The notes: a model not told the origin generated them from the sequence alone. DNA of 64,000 nucleotides from Dechloromonas hankyongensis (GCF_022012295.1 NZ_JAKLTN010000001.1:62001-126000); one strand, 5' to 3'; shown: positions 15,724-25,700, numbered from the stretch's first letter. Made by a program: numbers and translations.

Positions 15724-17925
15724 TTACTGGAACTTGTATATGTAGCGCATGCCGACAAAGGTGGCGTTCTGGCGTGGATTGGCGGTAACCGTGGTGCCAT
15801 CGACCGCGCCGTTCCCGTAGGTGAATGCCGTACCGCTGGCATACATCCATGACCAGTCGTTGGTCTCCCAGCGTTCGTGGATCAAGTCGAGACGCAAGTC
15901 GGAGTTCTTGGCCAGGCTGTAGGTGGAGAAGAGGCTCAAACGAAGCAACTTGTTCTGGATATCGGCCAGCCCGGGCGTGTAGTTTGCCGGAATGACAGTG
16001 CCTGCCGTAATGATGCCAAGATCCTGGTCATACCGGCTGACATTGCGTGACCATTGCAGGTCGCCACCAAGCTTGATCCGCGAAGTGGGTTCGCCGCGCA
16101 CACCGAAACCGATGGAGTTACCCGTATCGGTCAGCTCGTAGTCTTTTCTCAGGACAGCAGTACCACCGCCGTTATTGGCCCGGCTGTTGACCTGCGTGGC
16201 TTGGCTACGATCGTGTGAGAACCAAGCGTTGATTTTCCACTTCTCGCTGACCGTGTAGCTGACATCGAAGGTATAGAGCTCGTTCGTCCCTTCATCCAAG
16301 CCGTAGGGGCGATCCGCACTGTGCTCGTACTTGTCGCGCGCTTGTTCGACATTGAACTGGAAGGCGAGGCTTTCAAGCGGACTCCAGTCGAGGGCAAGGC
16401 GCACCTTACTGCGATCGCGGTCGGCAATATTCAGCGGATTGATCATATTGCTCGGGCCGGGTGCACCGATGCCGTTCGTGATGCTATTCCCGGGGCCTGC
16501 CACCTTGAGGTAGCTCGAGCCGGTCCGCTGGCTGTACAGATAGGCCAACGAGCCGTTCAGCGTATCGGACAGCGAACGCCGCAACTCCAGACGCCAAGTA
16601 GTCTCATCGACGTCGGTGCGCATCGGCACCACGCGCTGCGTATCGGCACCAGCCAGGGCACCGGTGCCGTTCGCATTGGAGACCGGCACGACACGGTTCT
16701 GACGGCGTTCTTCGACCCCGGCAATAACGCTGTAGCCGTCCCCCAAGCGATAAGTACCTTCCAGTTTTCCGCTGATGGTCTTGTAGGAGAACGGGGTGTT
16801 ATCGACGCACTGGCCTGAAGCGCAGGCGGCGTTGCTTTGGACAAAGCGTGCGACAGGGGTTTCGTCCTTCACGTCGTGATAGCGCAGGTTGGCCATGATG
16901 GACAAGTCCTTCAGGGGGCGCGACGTCAGTCCGAGTTGGACAAGCGTGGTATTGACCTCGCCGTTCAGACTGGACGGCGCGCCAGCCAACGACAAGCCGG
17001 GAATATCAGTAGTCGGCAAATGATCATTTTGCGTGGCGTGGGTATACGACATCTTCAACGTCGCCCGCGTGGTCGGCGAGAAGGTATAGCCGCCATTCAA
17101 GAACAGCTGATGGGCCTGGTTGTCGAGCGGCAATGAGAGATAGGTTGTGCTCGGATTGTTGGTCCCGACACCGGTGGGTACGACGCCCAAAGTGCTCATC
17201 GTGACCATTTTGTTGTTGTTTTCGTACCAACTTCCATAATAGCCGCCCGAAAGCTGCAGCGTTTTGGTTGCATAGCTCAACGTGCCCTCGATCTGCTTGA
17301 TCGTGCTGTCGATCGGCTCTACAGCAAATTCTGGAAACTGATTGGGACCGCCACGCCCCCAGGCGCGGGTACCGTTCTTTTCCTCGTTTTTGAAGGTGAG
17401 GTTGAAATCGAGGCCTGGGGCCAGGTTTTTGTACAGACCGAGACCGATGCTTTCACGGCTGGTACCGAGGTTGACCGCCGGCTTCGCAAGAGCTGCATTG
17501 TTGCTCTCGATCAAGGTCGTGCTACCGATGCCTTGCAGATTGGTATTAAAAGTATTCGGGTTGTCGCGGGTCAGCTTGTTGTAGTCCAGCGAGATGCCAA
17601 AATCCCCCTGGCGCAGGTACTCGCCCTTGAGTTCCCGGTTGTCCAGACCGAGATTGGTGCCCTTGAGTTTCATCCAGGTCCCGGTCGCATCGTCGCGCTT
17701 GACGATATCGGCGTCGATCAGACCGTAAGGCCCACTTTCGCGCATGGCATCGTAAATGCCTTGCTGGGGGCGATCTTTCGACCAGCCACCGATTCCGACG
17801 GAAACCGAGCTTTCCGGCTTGATCAATTCGGCGATTTCTTCATCGTCGGCCCAAGCTGTTCCAAAAACGGAGAGCAAGGCGATAGCCATCGCGCTCAGTC
17901 GGAAGTTCATTTGCGTGTCGTACAT
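15724..17925 (-). CDS. mtoB: MtrB/PioB-family decaheme-associated outer-membrane porin
   Basis: A 733-aa outer-membrane beta-barrel predicted to sheath the decaheme cytochrome and carry electrons across the outer membrane. The ATG at 17925 has AAGGGGG upstream. The signal peptide is MNFRLSAMAIALLSVFGTAWA followed by DDEEIAELI. The rest shows alternating amphipathic strands with aromatic ends and finishes in RYIYKFQ, the aromatic-terminated last strand of barrels. MtrB/PioB features include VGIGGWSKDRPQQGIYDAM near the N-terminus. Only two cysteines occur (CASGQC, about residue 370), and there is no N-terminal CXXC as in Shewanella MtrB. It begins 20 bases after the decaheme gene. The symbol mtoB is given by analogy to iron-oxidiser clusters; direction of electron flow is not shown by sequence. 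Confidence 0.85.
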   Translation of the reverse strand: MYDTQMNFRLSAMAIALLSVFGTAWADDEEIAELIKPESSVSVGIGGWSKDRPQQGIYDAMRESGPYGLIDADIVKRDDATGTWMKLKGTNLGLDNRELKGEYLRQGDFGISLDYNKLTRDNPNTFNTNLQGIGSTTLIESNNAALAKPAVNLGTSRESIGLGLYKNLAPGLDFNLTFKNEEKNGTRAWGRGGPNQFPEFAVEPIDSTIKQIEGTLSYATKTLQLSGGYYGSWYENNNKMVTMSTLGVVPTGVGTNNPSTTYLSLPLDNQAHQLFLNGGYTFSPTTRATLKMSYTHATQNDHLPTTDIPGLSLAGAPSSLNGEVNTTLVQLGLTSRPLKDLSIMANLRYHDVKDETPVARFVQSNAACASGQCVDNTPFSYKTISGKLEGTYRLGDGYSVIAGVEERRQNRVVPVSNANGTGALAGADTQRVVPMRTDVDETTWRLELRRSLSDTLNGSLAYLYSQRTGSSYLKVAGPGNSITNGIGAPGPSNMINPLNIADRDRSKVRLALDWSPLESLAFQFNVEQARDKYEHSADRPYGLDEGTNELYTFDVSYTVSEKWKINAWFSHDRSQATQVNSRANNGGGTAVLRKDYELTDTGNSIGFGVRGEPTSRIKLGGDLQWSRNVSRYDQDLGIITAGTVIPANYTPGLADIQNKLLRLSLFSTYSLAKNSDLRLDLIHERWETNDWSWMYASGTAFTYGNGAVDGTTVTANPRQNATFVGMRYIYKFQ

Positions 17926-17945
17926 GATTCGTTCCCCCTTCTCGA

Positions 17946-18932
17946 TCAGCGACGGAAGCGTCCGGCGGTCGCGTTGTTCTGTGTACTGTTGCCGCCGTGG
18001 ATATTGGTGTGGCAGTTCAGACAACCGCGCCCGACAGTCCCGACAACCGAGGTGCCGTTCGCAGCAACGTTGTTGGGTAGCCCGGCGATCTGGCCCGGAT
18101 GGCTGTCATGGTTGTGGCATTCCTGGCACAGGAAAGGCGGACGCGACTTCAGCAGATTAGGAATGGTGGTGCCATGCGGGTTGTGGCAGATAGCACAGTC
18201 TTCAGTCACCGGCTGGTGGTTATGCACGAACGGGCCACGCTTTTCCATGTGGCAGGTGTAGCAGGTGTCGTTCAGGCTGGTCTTGATCAGCGCCTTCGGA
18301 TTGTCGCTGTGCACATCATGGCAAGAGGTGCAGGACATCTTGCCTTCGATCACCGGGTGATGCGACGGCCGGTTGACCTGAGCCCGCTGCTCCTTATGGC
18401 AGGTGAAGCAGACTTCGGCCTGCGTGGCTTTTTCGCGGACCTTGTCGTGCGCCGCATGTACCTTGTGGCAGGACGTACAGGCTACGTCGCGATTGGCGTG
18501 CAAGCTCGATTGCCAATTGGTGTGCTTGCCGCCCTGGTGGCAGTTCAGACAGGCATCATTGCGGGCATCGACGGGAGTTTTCGAGCCCTTGCCGAAGGTG
18601 CGGTCAGCCTTTGGGGGTTTGTCGCTACCCTTGTGATTGACGTGCTTTTCGCTAGCGCCGTGGCAATCGGTACACGTCGGTGTGCGACCGTCTGCGACCG
18701 TGCCGTGCTTGGTCTTGCCGATCGCCAGAACCGACGGCTTGAGATCGAGCATGGTGGGTTTGGTGTCGTCCGCCTCATCGTGGCAGCCGGTACATTTCGC
18801 GTCGCCCTTGAGGATCAAATCCTTAGCTCCCGCCTTGACCTCGGCCTTCGGAGCATCAGCCGCAAACGCTGCCCCACCAAAAAGAGCGCCGACACACACG
18901 GTCAGCGCCAGAAACTGTCGCACAGCCTTCAT
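17946..18932 (-). CDS. mtoA: DmsE/MtrA-family decaheme c-type cytochrome
   Basis: A 328-aa periplasmic cytochrome with signal peptide (MKAVRQFLALTVCVGALFGG..., cleavage near FAA|DAP) and exactly ten CXXCH sites: CTGCH, CTDCH, CLNCH, CTSCH, CFTCH, CTSCH, CYTCH, CAICH, CQECH, CLNCH. Length and haem count match MtrA, MtoA, PioA and DmsE, which insert into an MtrB-type barrel as a molecular wire. Its partner porin follows 20 bases downstream and an MtoD-like cytochrome lies upstream. No extracellular decaheme (MtrC/OmcA) gene is present. That absence, with MtoD, favours the MtoA/PioA type over the dissimilatory iron-reducing MtrCAB type. Confidence 0.92.
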   Translation of the reverse strand: MKAVRQFLALTVCVGALFGGAAFAADAPKAEVKAGAKDLILKGDAKCTGCHDEADDTKPTMLDLKPSVLAIGKTKHGTVADGRTPTCTDCHGASEKHVNHKGSDKPPKADRTFGKGSKTPVDARNDACLNCHQGGKHTNWQSSLHANRDVACTSCHKVHAAHDKVREKATQAEVCFTCHKEQRAQVNRPSHHPVIEGKMSCTSCHDVHSDNPKALIKTSLNDTCYTCHMEKRGPFVHNHQPVTEDCAICHNPHGTTIPNLLKSRPPFLCQECHNHDSHPGQIAGLPNNVAANGTSVVGTVGRGCLNCHTNIHGGNSTQNNATAGRFRR

Positions 18933-19005
18933 AAGTACCCCCTAATTTGCCTGTCGCCAGCGCCCTATCGCCGGCGACGTCAGCACATTGATGCTTTGAA
19001 CCGAG

Positions 19006-19356
19006 TTACTGCGAGAGAATCCACTGCACCAGATTCTTCATCTCCGCCTGGTCCTTGGTATCGATGATCTTGTGATCCTCTTCCGTGCCATCCTCCAGCT
19101 TGACCTTCGGGCCGGTGGTGATGTTCTTGATCATCTTCTGCTCGCCCTCGGCTTCCTTGCCCTTGTACTTGGCGGCGATCTTTTGGTAGGAAGGACCCTT
19201 CTTGGTCTTGTCGATGGCATGACACTTGAAGCAGTCATTCTTCTTGGCAAGCGCCTTGGCCGCGTCTGCATCGACAGCCGCCCCAGCGGCGGACGAAAAG
19301 GCCAAGACAACCGCCGAGGCGGCAATCAACGAAAGACGAGCGATACCAGATTTCAT
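19006..19356 (-). CDS. mtoD: Small class I cytochrome c (MtoD-like)
   Basis: A 116-aa periplasmic monohaem cytochrome. A signal peptide (residues 1-26, ending AAGA|AVDAD) is followed by the haem site CFKCH at 42-46 and a lysine-rich body with KKGPSYQKIAAKYKGK, typical of the cytochrome c-551/552 fold. The C-terminal helix ends MKNLVQWILSQ. It is the first gene of the minus-strand set leading to mtoA, mtoB and the haem/b fusion. In Sideroxydans lithotrophicus a similar cytochrome, MtoD, accompanies mtoAB and is thought to shuttle electrons in the periplasm. The MtoD name rests on size and context. The sixth haem ligand is not certain from sequence. Confidence 0.8.
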   Translation of the reverse strand: MKSGIARLSLIAASAVVLAFSSAAGAAVDADAAKALAKKNDCFKCHAIDKTKKGPSYQKIAAKYKGKEAEGEQKMIKNITTGPKVKLEDGTEEDHKIIDTKDQAEMKNLVQWILSQ

Positions 19357-19500
19357 TTCTCTACCCTTTCACAAAACTCAGGAACCTTGCGTTCCCGAGT
19401 ACACCGCATTAATTCAGAAGAACTAATGGTTAAGATTTGTTAGGTAGGAAGTGTAGCGACGCGCCCAATACCCCTGCATCAGCAAGGGACTAAAAGCGCT

Positions 19501-19516
19501 ATAGGAATATTCCTAT
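19501..19516. promoter_or_regulatory. 16-bp perfect palindrome upstream of the Mto-like operon
   Basis: ATAGGAATATTCCTAT is fully self-complementary. It lies about 145 bases upstream of the mtoD-like start and 8 bases past the stop of the NarL-type response regulator. Its core matches the palindrome at 7090-7107 except at two symmetric positions. It is a good candidate operator for the neighbouring two-component system. Confidence 0.55.
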
Positions 19517-19524
19517 TCAGAGCT

Positions 19525-20175
19525 CTATAAGTTGCCGGGTTCAGCCAACTGGTGGGCAATGGCATAACGAACCAACTCGGCCGTATTCGTCAGACTCATT
19601 TTTTGCAGGATATGGGTCTTGTGCGTACTGATCGTTTTCACGCTCAGCGAAAGTTCGCTGCCGATTTCCGACAGCCCCATCCCGGCAACCAGCATGTTGA
19701 ACACCTGGAATTCGCGATCCGACAGCAAGTCGTGCGGCAGCGGCTCAACATTCGGTCGGACGCCGCGCACCATCAGTTCGGCGACCTTGTCGCTGATATA
19801 CACGCCACCCGCTGCGACGCGCCGCATTGCACTGACCAGCAGATCGCTATCGCTTTCCTTGGTCACGTAACCGGAGGCCCCGGCATGGATGGCCCGCACG
19901 GCATACTGGTCTTCGTGATGCATGCTGAGTACGAGAATGGGCAGCGACGGTTTTTCGTCCTTGATCATCCGGATCAGGTCGAGGCCGCTGCGGCCGGGCA
20001 TCGAAATATCGAGGACCAGGATGCCCCACTCCTTCTCGCGAACCAGTTGCATCAGTTCGATGCCGTTGGCGGCCTCGCCGTTCACCGCCAGATCCTCGGT
20101 ATCGGCCAATATCTGCCTCAGGCCATCACGGATGATCCGGTGGTCGTCGGCCAGCAGAACGCTAATTTTCTCCAT
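19525..20175 (-). CDS. NarL/FixJ-type response regulator
   Basis: A 216-aa two-domain regulator. The receiver domain (~1-120) has the acidic pocket in LLADDHR, the phospho-acceptor in VLDISMPG (Asp ~55) and the conserved lysine in GYVTKES. The C-terminal LuxR-type helix-turn-helix (~150-212) contains LSDREFQVFNML and SVKTISTHKTHIL. The start at 20175 overlaps the kinase stop by one base (TGATG); a GTG one codon earlier is possible. With the kinase it forms a two-component pair directly upstream of the mtoDAB-like operon on the same strand. Confidence 0.92.
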   Translation of the reverse strand: MEKISVLLADDHRIIRDGLRQILADTEDLAVNGEAANGIELMQLVREKEWGILVLDISMPGRSGLDLIRMIKDEKPSLPILVLSMHHEDQYAVRAIHAGASGYVTKESDSDLLVSAMRRVAAGGVYISDKVAELMVRGVRPNVEPLPHDLLSDREFQVFNMLVAGMGLSEIGSELSLSVKTISTHKTHILQKMSLTNTAELVRYAIAHQLAEPGNL

Positions 20176-22253
20176 CACGCAACCTTTTCCAAATTCTCGA
20201 CAGGCAAGCGAACTTCCACCACCGTGCCCTGACCGGAAGCCGCCGTCAGGGAGAAGTTCCCGCCCAAAATCTGTGCTCTTTCCTTCATGCCGGCCAAACC
20301 GATTCCTCCGCGTGTCCGGATTCCCCCGTCAAAGCCGACGCCGTCGTCCTGTATCGACAGTTGCCACCAATTATCGACAATAGCGAGCCGGACATGCACG
20401 TTATTCGCCTGGGCATGCTTGGCAATATTGGTCAGCGACTCCTGCAACACCCGGAACAGCGTGGTGGCCACCGCGCCGCCATTCTCCGGGTCCCGCTCGG
20501 GGAGGATCAGGTTGACCGCAATACCGGTACGCGTCGCGTACTGGTCTACGTACCAGTTCGCCGCCGCAGCAAAGCCAAGGTCGTCGAGCACCAGCGGCCG
20601 GAGTTCGGACGAAATCCGCCGCACGGAGGCAATGGTGGTGTCGATCAGCTTTTTGACCGATGTCACCTTCTTTTCCATTCCAGGCTGCAGCGCCTGCAGC
20701 CGCGACCCCAGCCACGAAACCTCCATGCGCAGCCCGGTCAGAGCCTGCCCCAGCTCATCGTGCAGCTCCCGGGAAATTCTCGATCGCTCTTCTTCACGAA
20801 CGGTTTCCAGCGCGGCCGAAAGCTCCTGGAGCTGGCGATTGCTTTCTATCAACTCGTATTCCGCCTGCTGCCGTTCCGACAAATCGCGCAGACAGACCGT
20901 TACCTGAGGCTCGCCATGGAACATCGACGTGGACAAGCTCAGTTCGACGGGAAACTCACCCTCGGCCCGGCCCAGGGAAACAATGCTGAGAATGGAACTG
21001 CCGGGAGGCGAAACCAAGCCCGTATTGACATAGTTTATCAGGGGCCAAACCAGCAACTTGGGCTGGTTGCTGAGAAAAACCTGGGCAAAGTCTCGCCCGA
21101 GAACATCCTGGGCATTGAGCCCGAATATCCGTTCCGCTGCTGGATTGAACAGCGTGACTTTCCCGGAGGCGCCGATCGACAGCATGGCATCCCGGACTGA
21201 CTGGACCATGTAGCGCAGCCGCTCGTCGCTCTCGCGCAGCGCCATGGCCATGTGCTCCTTGCGCAGCACGTTCATGATGACCATGAAAGTGGCGGCCACG
21301 ATGAAAATGACCGCCACCATCGCACTGATGGCAATCGGAATCGCCACCATTTGCCACGAAACCAGCGCCTCGCTCTCCTTGACGGAAGGAGCGATGATGA
21401 GCGGATATTTCGCGACCAGACGATAGCCGGAATAGCGGTGTTCGCCGGCGTCATCCTGGGTCGCGATGACGATCTCTCCATTTGGCGCCTGCTTGGTCGT
21501 GGCGAGGACGTCCTTTTCTTGGACGAACTCGCCCATCCGCTCCTGGGTTGCGCTGTTGCTGGCCATGATCACGCCATCCCAGTTCAGCAACAGTATCCGG
21601 CTGACCGAGTCCAGGCCGATGCTCTGGTACAGTTCCTCGAAGTAGCCGATATTCACCGCAACCGCGACCAGCCCCCGGAACTGGCCTCCCGCATCGAGAA
21701 ATGGCATGGCCAGGTAGAAGGTCCATTGCCCGTCCAGGCGCGCGCGCTCCGGCCGGGAAATATAGAGTTCGTCGGTCCCCGGCGTCTGGAAGTGTTTATA
21801 GAAATCGCGCTGCACGACACTGAACGGGGCGTTCAGATCGGCCCTCGATGAATTCACCACCATGCCGTTTCGATCGACGACAAACATCGATTTCACCTGA
21901 GGCAGACCCGCGATACGGGCTTGCAGCAACAATTGGACGGGGGTGCTGTTCAAAGCCAGTTTCTGGCCGATATGGTCGGATAGCCGATCACGCGCACCCT
22001 GCATGGCTTGCGTCATGCCATCGACCGAGCGCGTGGTTTGCTCGGCAAGTATCCGGCTCAGACTGGCGATTTCGGCCTGCACATGCGCCAGTTCCCGCTG
22101 GCGCAGCTTCTGCAGCAGGATGCTCGCGCCAAGCACGACAGCAACCAGCAGGATCAGCGACAACGCGCACAGCGCCCTGACCGGCTGGCTTTGCCTGAAT
22201 AGTAGTGTTGCCTTCCCCGGATTGATTACCAGCTCCTCTTTGCCGCGACTCAC
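20175..22253 (-). CDS. NarX-like sensor histidine kinase with Cache and PAS domains
   Basis: A 692-aa membrane sensor. An N-terminal helix (~27-47) is followed by a periplasmic double-Cache-like domain (~50-300, with VKSMFVVDRNGMVVNSS), a second helix (~308-332), a PAS domain (~345-465, with AMLSIGASGKVTLFNPAAERIFG) and a HisKA_3 dimerisation domain. The phospho-acceptor is in SRELHDELGQALTGLR. The C-terminal ATPase has DDGVGFD and GIGLAGMKERA. The layout implies sensing of a small periplasmic ligand. It is translationally coupled to the NarL-type regulator and is the likely input to the downstream electron conduit operon, although no target is proven. Confidence 0.9.
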   Translation of the reverse strand: MSRGKEELVINPGKATLLFRQSQPVRALCALSLILLVAVVLGASILLQKLRQRELAHVQAEIASLSRILAEQTTRSVDGMTQAMQGARDRLSDHIGQKLALNSTPVQLLLQARIAGLPQVKSMFVVDRNGMVVNSSRADLNAPFSVVQRDFYKHFQTPGTDELYISRPERARLDGQWTFYLAMPFLDAGGQFRGLVAVAVNIGYFEELYQSIGLDSVSRILLLNWDGVIMASNSATQERMGEFVQEKDVLATTKQAPNGEIVIATQDDAGEHRYSGYRLVAKYPLIIAPSVKESEALVSWQMVAIPIAISAMVAVIFIVAATFMVIMNVLRKEHMAMALRESDERLRYMVQSVRDAMLSIGASGKVTLFNPAAERIFGLNAQDVLGRDFAQVFLSNQPKLLVWPLINYVNTGLVSPPGSSILSIVSLGRAEGEFPVELSLSTSMFHGEPQVTVCLRDLSERQQAEYELIESNRQLQELSAALETVREEERSRISRELHDELGQALTGLRMEVSWLGSRLQALQPGMEKKVTSVKKLIDTTIASVRRISSELRPLVLDDLGFAAAANWYVDQYATRTGIAVNLILPERDPENGGAVATTLFRVLQESLTNIAKHAQANNVHVRLAIVDNWWQLSIQDDGVGFDGGIRTRGGIGLAGMKERAQILGGNFSLTAASGQGTVVEVRLPVENLEKVA

Positions 22254-22327
22254 GGCCGTGGTTGACCGCTATCGAAAATGTGCGACGGGCAAGGCCAGTC
22301 CTCGCCAATTATTGTCGAAAATTGCCG

Positions 22328-22702
22328 TCATGGCGAAGCCTTGTCGACGTGGCGCCTGACCAGAGAAATGACTTCGCTCAGCGCGAACGGTTTGGTCAGA
22401 TAGTCGCTGGCGCCCAAAGCCAGCCCCGCCTGACGGCTGGCACTGTCGGCCCGGGCCGACAGGAAGATGAAGGGAACCGGACGCCAGGCCGGGGCGTTGC
22501 GCAAGCGCGCCAGGATCTCGAAGCCGTCGATTTCGGGCAGCATGACGTCGCACAGGATGCCATCCGCCTCACCACGCAGCGCCAAGGCGAGACCCTCGCC
22601 CCCGGTCTCCGCCTCGATCACCCGGAAGCCCTCCAGGCCGAGGACAAGACGCAGATTGCCGCGGATATGGACGTCGTCTTCAATGATCAACAGGGTACTC
22701 AT
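22328..22702 (-). CDS. Single-domain response regulator (REC)
   Basis: A 124-aa receiver domain with no output domain. The acidic pair is in IIEDDVH, the phospho-acceptor in ILCDVMLPEIDGFEIL (Asp ~52) and the conserved lysine in DYLTKPF. It overlaps the preceding large kinase by four bases, so the two are co-translated. It could be a phosphate shuttle or could act by protein contact. It lies 75 bases upstream of the NarX-like kinase and may be part of the same transcript. Confidence 0.88.
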   Translation of the reverse strand: MSTLLIIEDDVHIRGNLRLVLGLEGFRVIEAETGGEGLALALRGEADGILCDVMLPEIDGFEILARLRNAPAWRPVPFIFLSARADSASRQAGLALGASDYLTKPFALSEVISLVRRHVDKASP

Positions 22703-25700
22703 GCTGTGGCCTCGTCGATGAGCTGTTTGGGAATCGTCACGGTGAAGGTGGTACCGAGACCGATTGCGGAGTCCACCGTGATCTTGCCGCCGTGCAGGTC
22801 GAGGGCACGCTTCACAATCGCCATGCCGAGGCCCGTTCCGGCAATGCTGCCAACGTTCCTGGCGCGCTGGAAGGTCGCGAACAGCTTCGGCAGGTGTTCC
22901 GGCGGAATGCCGATACCCTTATCGGCGATCCGGAAGCGAATCACTTCGTCGTCGCTGTCGACGTCGAAGTGCACCGGCTGGTCATTGGGCGAATACTTGA
23001 AGGCATTGCTCAACAAATTGCCGAGCAACTGCTGGAGCAACTTTTCATCGACCAGCACCATATCCTCGGCATTGGCGCAGGAATAGTTGAAGCTGGGAGA
23101 ACCATGCCCCCCCTGCATGGCCGCCTGAGCGACTTCCTCGACCAGCTTCCGGCAAAATCCGGCGATGTGGGTTGGCGCCGGCTTGAATTCCAGCTGCCCG
23201 GCATCGGCCCGCCCGAGTACAAGGACGTTGTCCAACAAGCGCGTCATCCGCATTACCGCCGCATCGATGTTGATCAGGACCTGCTCCTTCTCTTCGTCGG
23301 GCAGGCGCTTGCCGTAGTAGCGCAACAGTTCGGCCGACGACAGGATGGTGGCCAAAGGGGTGCGGAACTCGTGCGAGGTCATCGAAACGAAACGGTTCTT
23401 CAGTTCGTTGAGCTGGCGCTGCTCGACGACCAGCTTGAGGATGTCCTGTTCGGCCTTGCGCCGCTCGCTGATGTCGATGAAGGTCCAGATGACCCCTCGT
23501 GCCGGATCGCTGGGATAGACGCATTTGCCGTAAATCTGGGCCCAGAAGGTTTCGCCGTTCTTGCGCTTGAGGCGCCGTTCCCCGGCATAGGGCTCGCCCC
23601 GGGCCAGCACCGGATAGGCCAGATCGCCGGTCTGCCGCCACGATTCCTCGTCGGGATAGTAGATCTGGCTGCTGTGGCCGATCATTTCAGCGCGATCGCG
23701 TCCCACCATGTCGGCAAAGGTCTGGTTGACGAAGCGCAGCACCCGATTGCTGGTGTAGGTGATACCGATCAAGGTGCTCTGCAGGATGGTTTCCCACTCT
23801 GCCGTCGTGCGCAGCAGTTTTTCCTCCAGTTCGCGGCGCTGCGAAATGTCGGTGACGACCCACACGGTACCCTGGGAAAGATCGTCGGGATTGATGGCCC
23901 GGCCGCTGACCTGCGCCCAGAACAAGGTGCCGTCGGCCCGCCGCATGCGCGCTTCGACGATGTATGGCTGCCGCCGCTGTATGGCCGACAGGGCCGCCTT
24001 GCCCATCGCCAGGTATTCGTCGCGGGTAGCATAGTAGGGCTCGAGCGAGGAACCGAAGGTCTGTCGGGGTTCGATGCCGAAAAGGTCGCCCATGGCCCGG
24101 TTGGCCCACAAGGGGCGCCCTTCCGGATTCAGGAAGGCGATGCCGACCACGGCATGCTCGAGGATGGTTTCCCGCTCGGCCAGAACCTCCTTGATGTTGA
24201 CTTCGAGCCGGTGGCGCTCGGTGACGTCGGAGACGAAGACGAGCATGGCCGGCTGGCCGAGCCAGCTGATGCCGACCGCCGACAATTCTGTCCAGATGGT
24301 TGCGCTGTCGCCGCCGGCAAACCGGAATGCGCAGCGCCTGTTTACTCCGTCTGCCCATGCCGATTCCGACAATACGGCGGTCAACTGCGCCTGGTCGGCC
24401 GGATGGGCCAGGTCCGCAACGCTGAGGCCGTCCAGGGCTTCGTGGCTGCGGCCGGCCATCCGGGCGAACGGCGGATTGGCGAAGACGATGCACCCCTCCT
24501 GCAGAACCAGGATGCCTTCCACCGCGTTGTTGACCACTTGCCGGTATTGCTCCTCGGATTTCTGCAGGGCTTCGATCTGGCTCTCCTCCAGTTTCAGGAT
24601 CGAAGCCTGGACACTGTCGGCCATCCGGTTCAGCGAATCGACCAGACGACCCATTTCATCGTCTGCGGCCTTGTCCAGCCGGTAACTGAAGTCGCCTTGT
24701 TCGATGCGCTGCAAACCGTCCGTCAGGTAGGTGATGCGCCGTGTCAGCACGCGGGCGAGCCAGATCGCGATGGCAATGACCATGGCGATCATGCCCAGCG
24801 TCGTCACGCTCAGGCTGCCGGCGATATTCGCCATGGCCTCGGTCATCTTGGCGTGCAGGCTATTTTGTTCCTGCTGCATGTGCGCCCCGAACTCGCTCAC
24901 CAGGGCGGCCATTTTGTTGCCGGTCAGCACGGCCGGCTGGTGGAAGTAGTCGATATTGGCGCCGATGGTGATGTAGCCGAAACCGCGCGGACTCTTGGCG
25001 TACTGGCCCGTCCAGTACGGAATGGCGGCGGCCGTCGTCAGTTTCCAGACCCCCGACCAGTTGATCAGGAACGAGCCGGATCCGCCCTTTTCGGTGAGAT
25101 CGTGCCAACCCTGGCACTGCGGGGCAAAATTGAGGTAACGACAGTCCAGGCCGAGCATGCCGGCGCGCATCAGCGCCGGGGCCGGCTTGCGATCACGCGA
25201 CTGGCGGTCGAACGGCGGAATGCTGTCGAGAAAACGCTGCAGCGGCAAACCGCTTTGCTGCCAACCAGCATACAGATCGTCCGTTAGCCATGGCACGACG
25301 CGTACGCCGCGCGCCGGATCGAAACCGACAATGGAATGATGGCGGGGATGGGCGATGGCGCGGTCGAGGTGGTCCCACATGAAGGCATAGTTGCCGTCCG
25401 CGGCATTCGGGATGGCCGCGTAGCGGTCGGACGTGGGGGACAGGTTGTCGGTGAAGCTCATCAGGTGCGCGTGGTCGAGGGCCAGCGTGACATAGCCGAC
25501 GACCTGGCCGTTGCGCACCACCGGGGTCGCCCAGCGGACGATGCCCTGGAAGCGCTTGCCGACCGGGTTTTCGCGCCCGGCATAGGCCTCCTTTTCCGGC
25601 TCGAACGGGATGCCCAGGCGCTTGGCGGCGTCAGGCGCCGTGCTGCCGATGATGCGCGATCCGACGTAGGGGCCGATCACCTCGGAAACCCAGACCTGCC

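Noticed and set aside
17946..18024. Longer N-terminus for the porin starting at 18024
   Set aside because: It overlaps the decaheme gene and would put extra charged residues before the signal peptide. The ATG at 17925 has a good ribosome site.
22792..25287. Very long open frame on the plus strand opposite the large sensor kinase (also 31033-33144 opposite napA, 52572-55643 opposite argS, 60409-62658 opposite the SNF2 gene)
   Set aside because: These lie antisense to clear, conserved genes in high-GC DNA where stop codons are scarce. Their translations show no domain or signal that I recognise and have shadow-like composition.
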